Shown here piece by piece: positions 63,276 through 64,000 of a DNA stretch of 64,000 nt. Numbering within the stretch: the first letter of the stretch is position 1; each line of letters starts with the position of its first letter. The notes beneath the pieces are model-generated. The model searched no databases, had not been told where the DNA came from, and was given only the letters and a program-made list of their open reading frames with translations. The DNA comes from Hippopus hippopus (Eukaryota; Mollusca; Bivalvia; Cardiida; Cardiidae). The position numbers were made by a program, and so were the translations under genes. Location of the stretch: contig OX328096.1 in NCBI GenBank assembly GCA_946811185.2, positions 65,246,845 to 65,310,844 on the forward strand. Reading direction: 5' to 3'.

Positions 63276-63332
63276 CTGAAATTTGAGGAGAAAACAGTTA
63301 ACTTCTAAAAGTAGTATCTATCACAATGTTTG

Positions 63333-63529
63333 TTAACTCTATACAAAACTGCAAAATTTTAGACTTGGCTAATTTGAAAGTATTTCCAGAAGACAAACTA
63401 ACTATGGCTTACATGATGGGATTTTCCTTTGAAACTGCTGGTAACCAGTATTTACTCTTTTTCCATGTCTTTACATAAAGCTTCTTCCTCATGGTTGTTA
63501 AAACTCAGGATTGTGTGGTAAAGGGTTAA
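63333..63529. mobile_element. hpTTAA element, short core (Y end left)
   Basis: TTAACTCTATACAAAACTGC to GTGTGGTAAAGGGTTAA; the left hairpin arm is mostly deleted. It lies in the intron just upstream of the receptor tail exon. Confidence 0.9.
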
Positions 63530-63727
63530 CATTACATTTCTACTTTTGTCACAATGAATTTTCAGTAGCACTCAAATGCTCAGTTCTTTTTTTCTTTTTC
63601 TAAATAACTGGCTTTCAGACATTGGACAGTTATTGCAATTTTCGTACCATTTTAGCTGGGACAGGCTATTTCAGCTAGAATATTACGGTAAACAAATTAT
63701 AGGATAATGTAGACCCATGATAACTCT
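63530..63727. other. Intron sequence, unassigned
   Basis: Nothing recognised. Confidence 0.35.
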
Positions 63728-63946
63728 TTAACCTTTTACCACACAACTTCAACTTTTAACAACCCTGAGCAAGGAGCTGTTTACAAACATTGTGGAAGAA
63801 AGAGGAAATGCTGGTAACAAGTATTTTCTCATTTGCCAACAATGTTTTCTACCCTATCAAAAATAAATTCCATCATTTAAGCCACATGTAAATTGTCTTC
63901 TACAAATTTAATGCTTTCATTTTTTTGTGTGTGTGGTAAAGTCTTA
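63728..63946. mobile_element. hpTTAA element (X end left)
   Basis: TTAACCTTTTACCACACAAC to GTGTGGTAAAGTCTTAA. Confidence 0.9.
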
Positions 63947-64000
63947 AAGCCCTTTGCTCAGCTCAGCTTGTTTTTGTGGAAGGTGTGGATTGTGATCAGA

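Overview
The window reads as repeat-saturated, AT-rich animal DNA, most likely from a bivalve mollusc (perhaps a heterodont). The grounds are an intron-rich animal gene, the elements beginning GCTCACCTGAGC or TTATACCCCCGC with their CCGTCCGTCTG head tracts, and the palindromic repeats ending GAGCCATGCTCTG, which I associate with bivalve genomes from memory. Nothing bacterial is present: no operons, ribosome binding sites, rRNA genes or CRISPR array.

Two host genes can be supported. The first, on the + strand, is the orthologue of F8A/HAP40 (factor VIII intron-22 protein, the 40-kDa huntingtin-associated protein). Eleven exons, plus one possible 39-base cassette exon, run from 10451 to the stop codon at 30637-30639. 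Splice sites and reading phases agree at every junction. The exon with the start codon was not found. The second, on the - strand at 62561-63275, is the terminal coding exon of a receptor-like protein. It encodes a basic juxtamembrane stretch and a long cytoplasmic tail with candidate SH2-, ITSM- and SH3-binding motifs; the extracellular part lies beyond the window.

The rest is mobile DNA in layers. The dominant family, called hpTTAA here, is a 150-270 base non-autonomous element. Complete copies lie between TTAA sites and end CCCTTTACCA or CTCTTTACCA. One end (X) continues roughly AACAATCCCTGG, the other (Y) roughly AATGACAAAATTTTAGAC, and the centre is a 50-60 base near-perfect hairpin (AACATTGTGGGAAAAGGAGA then AAATGCTGG, mirrored). 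More than 50 copies or fragments lie between 10.2 and 64 kb and none was seen before 10.2 kb. TTAA targets with CCC termini fit the piggyBac superfamily, and a decayed piggyBac-type transposase lies at 50.1-52.0 kb, though a link between them is unproven. A second palindromic family (catPal, ends GAGCCATGCTCTG), two tRNA-derived SINE families (S1, S2), long elements with internal tandem arrays (CTC-head family), and a short AGATCAAGATCAGACTGC palindrome family are interspersed.

Layout: 0-2 kb catPal copy and a Tc1-like transposon; 3.5-3.9 kb miniature terminal-repeat element with tRNA-like repeats; 4-7.7 kb unassigned; 7.7-9.4 kb tandem-array element; 9.84-9.99 kb perfect palindrome; 10.4-30.6 kb F8A with introns almost filled by repeats; 33-42.5 kb decayed retroelement and nuclease-like fragments (DIRS-like gag and RT, a SWIM/YqaJ-like fragment, a LINE 3' end); 43-47.5 kb array elements and a terminal-inverted-repeat transposon; 48.5-52 kb RecQ-like helicase and piggyBac relics; 52-62.4 kb hpTTAA-dense region with nested insertions; 62.5-63.3 kb the receptor tail exon.
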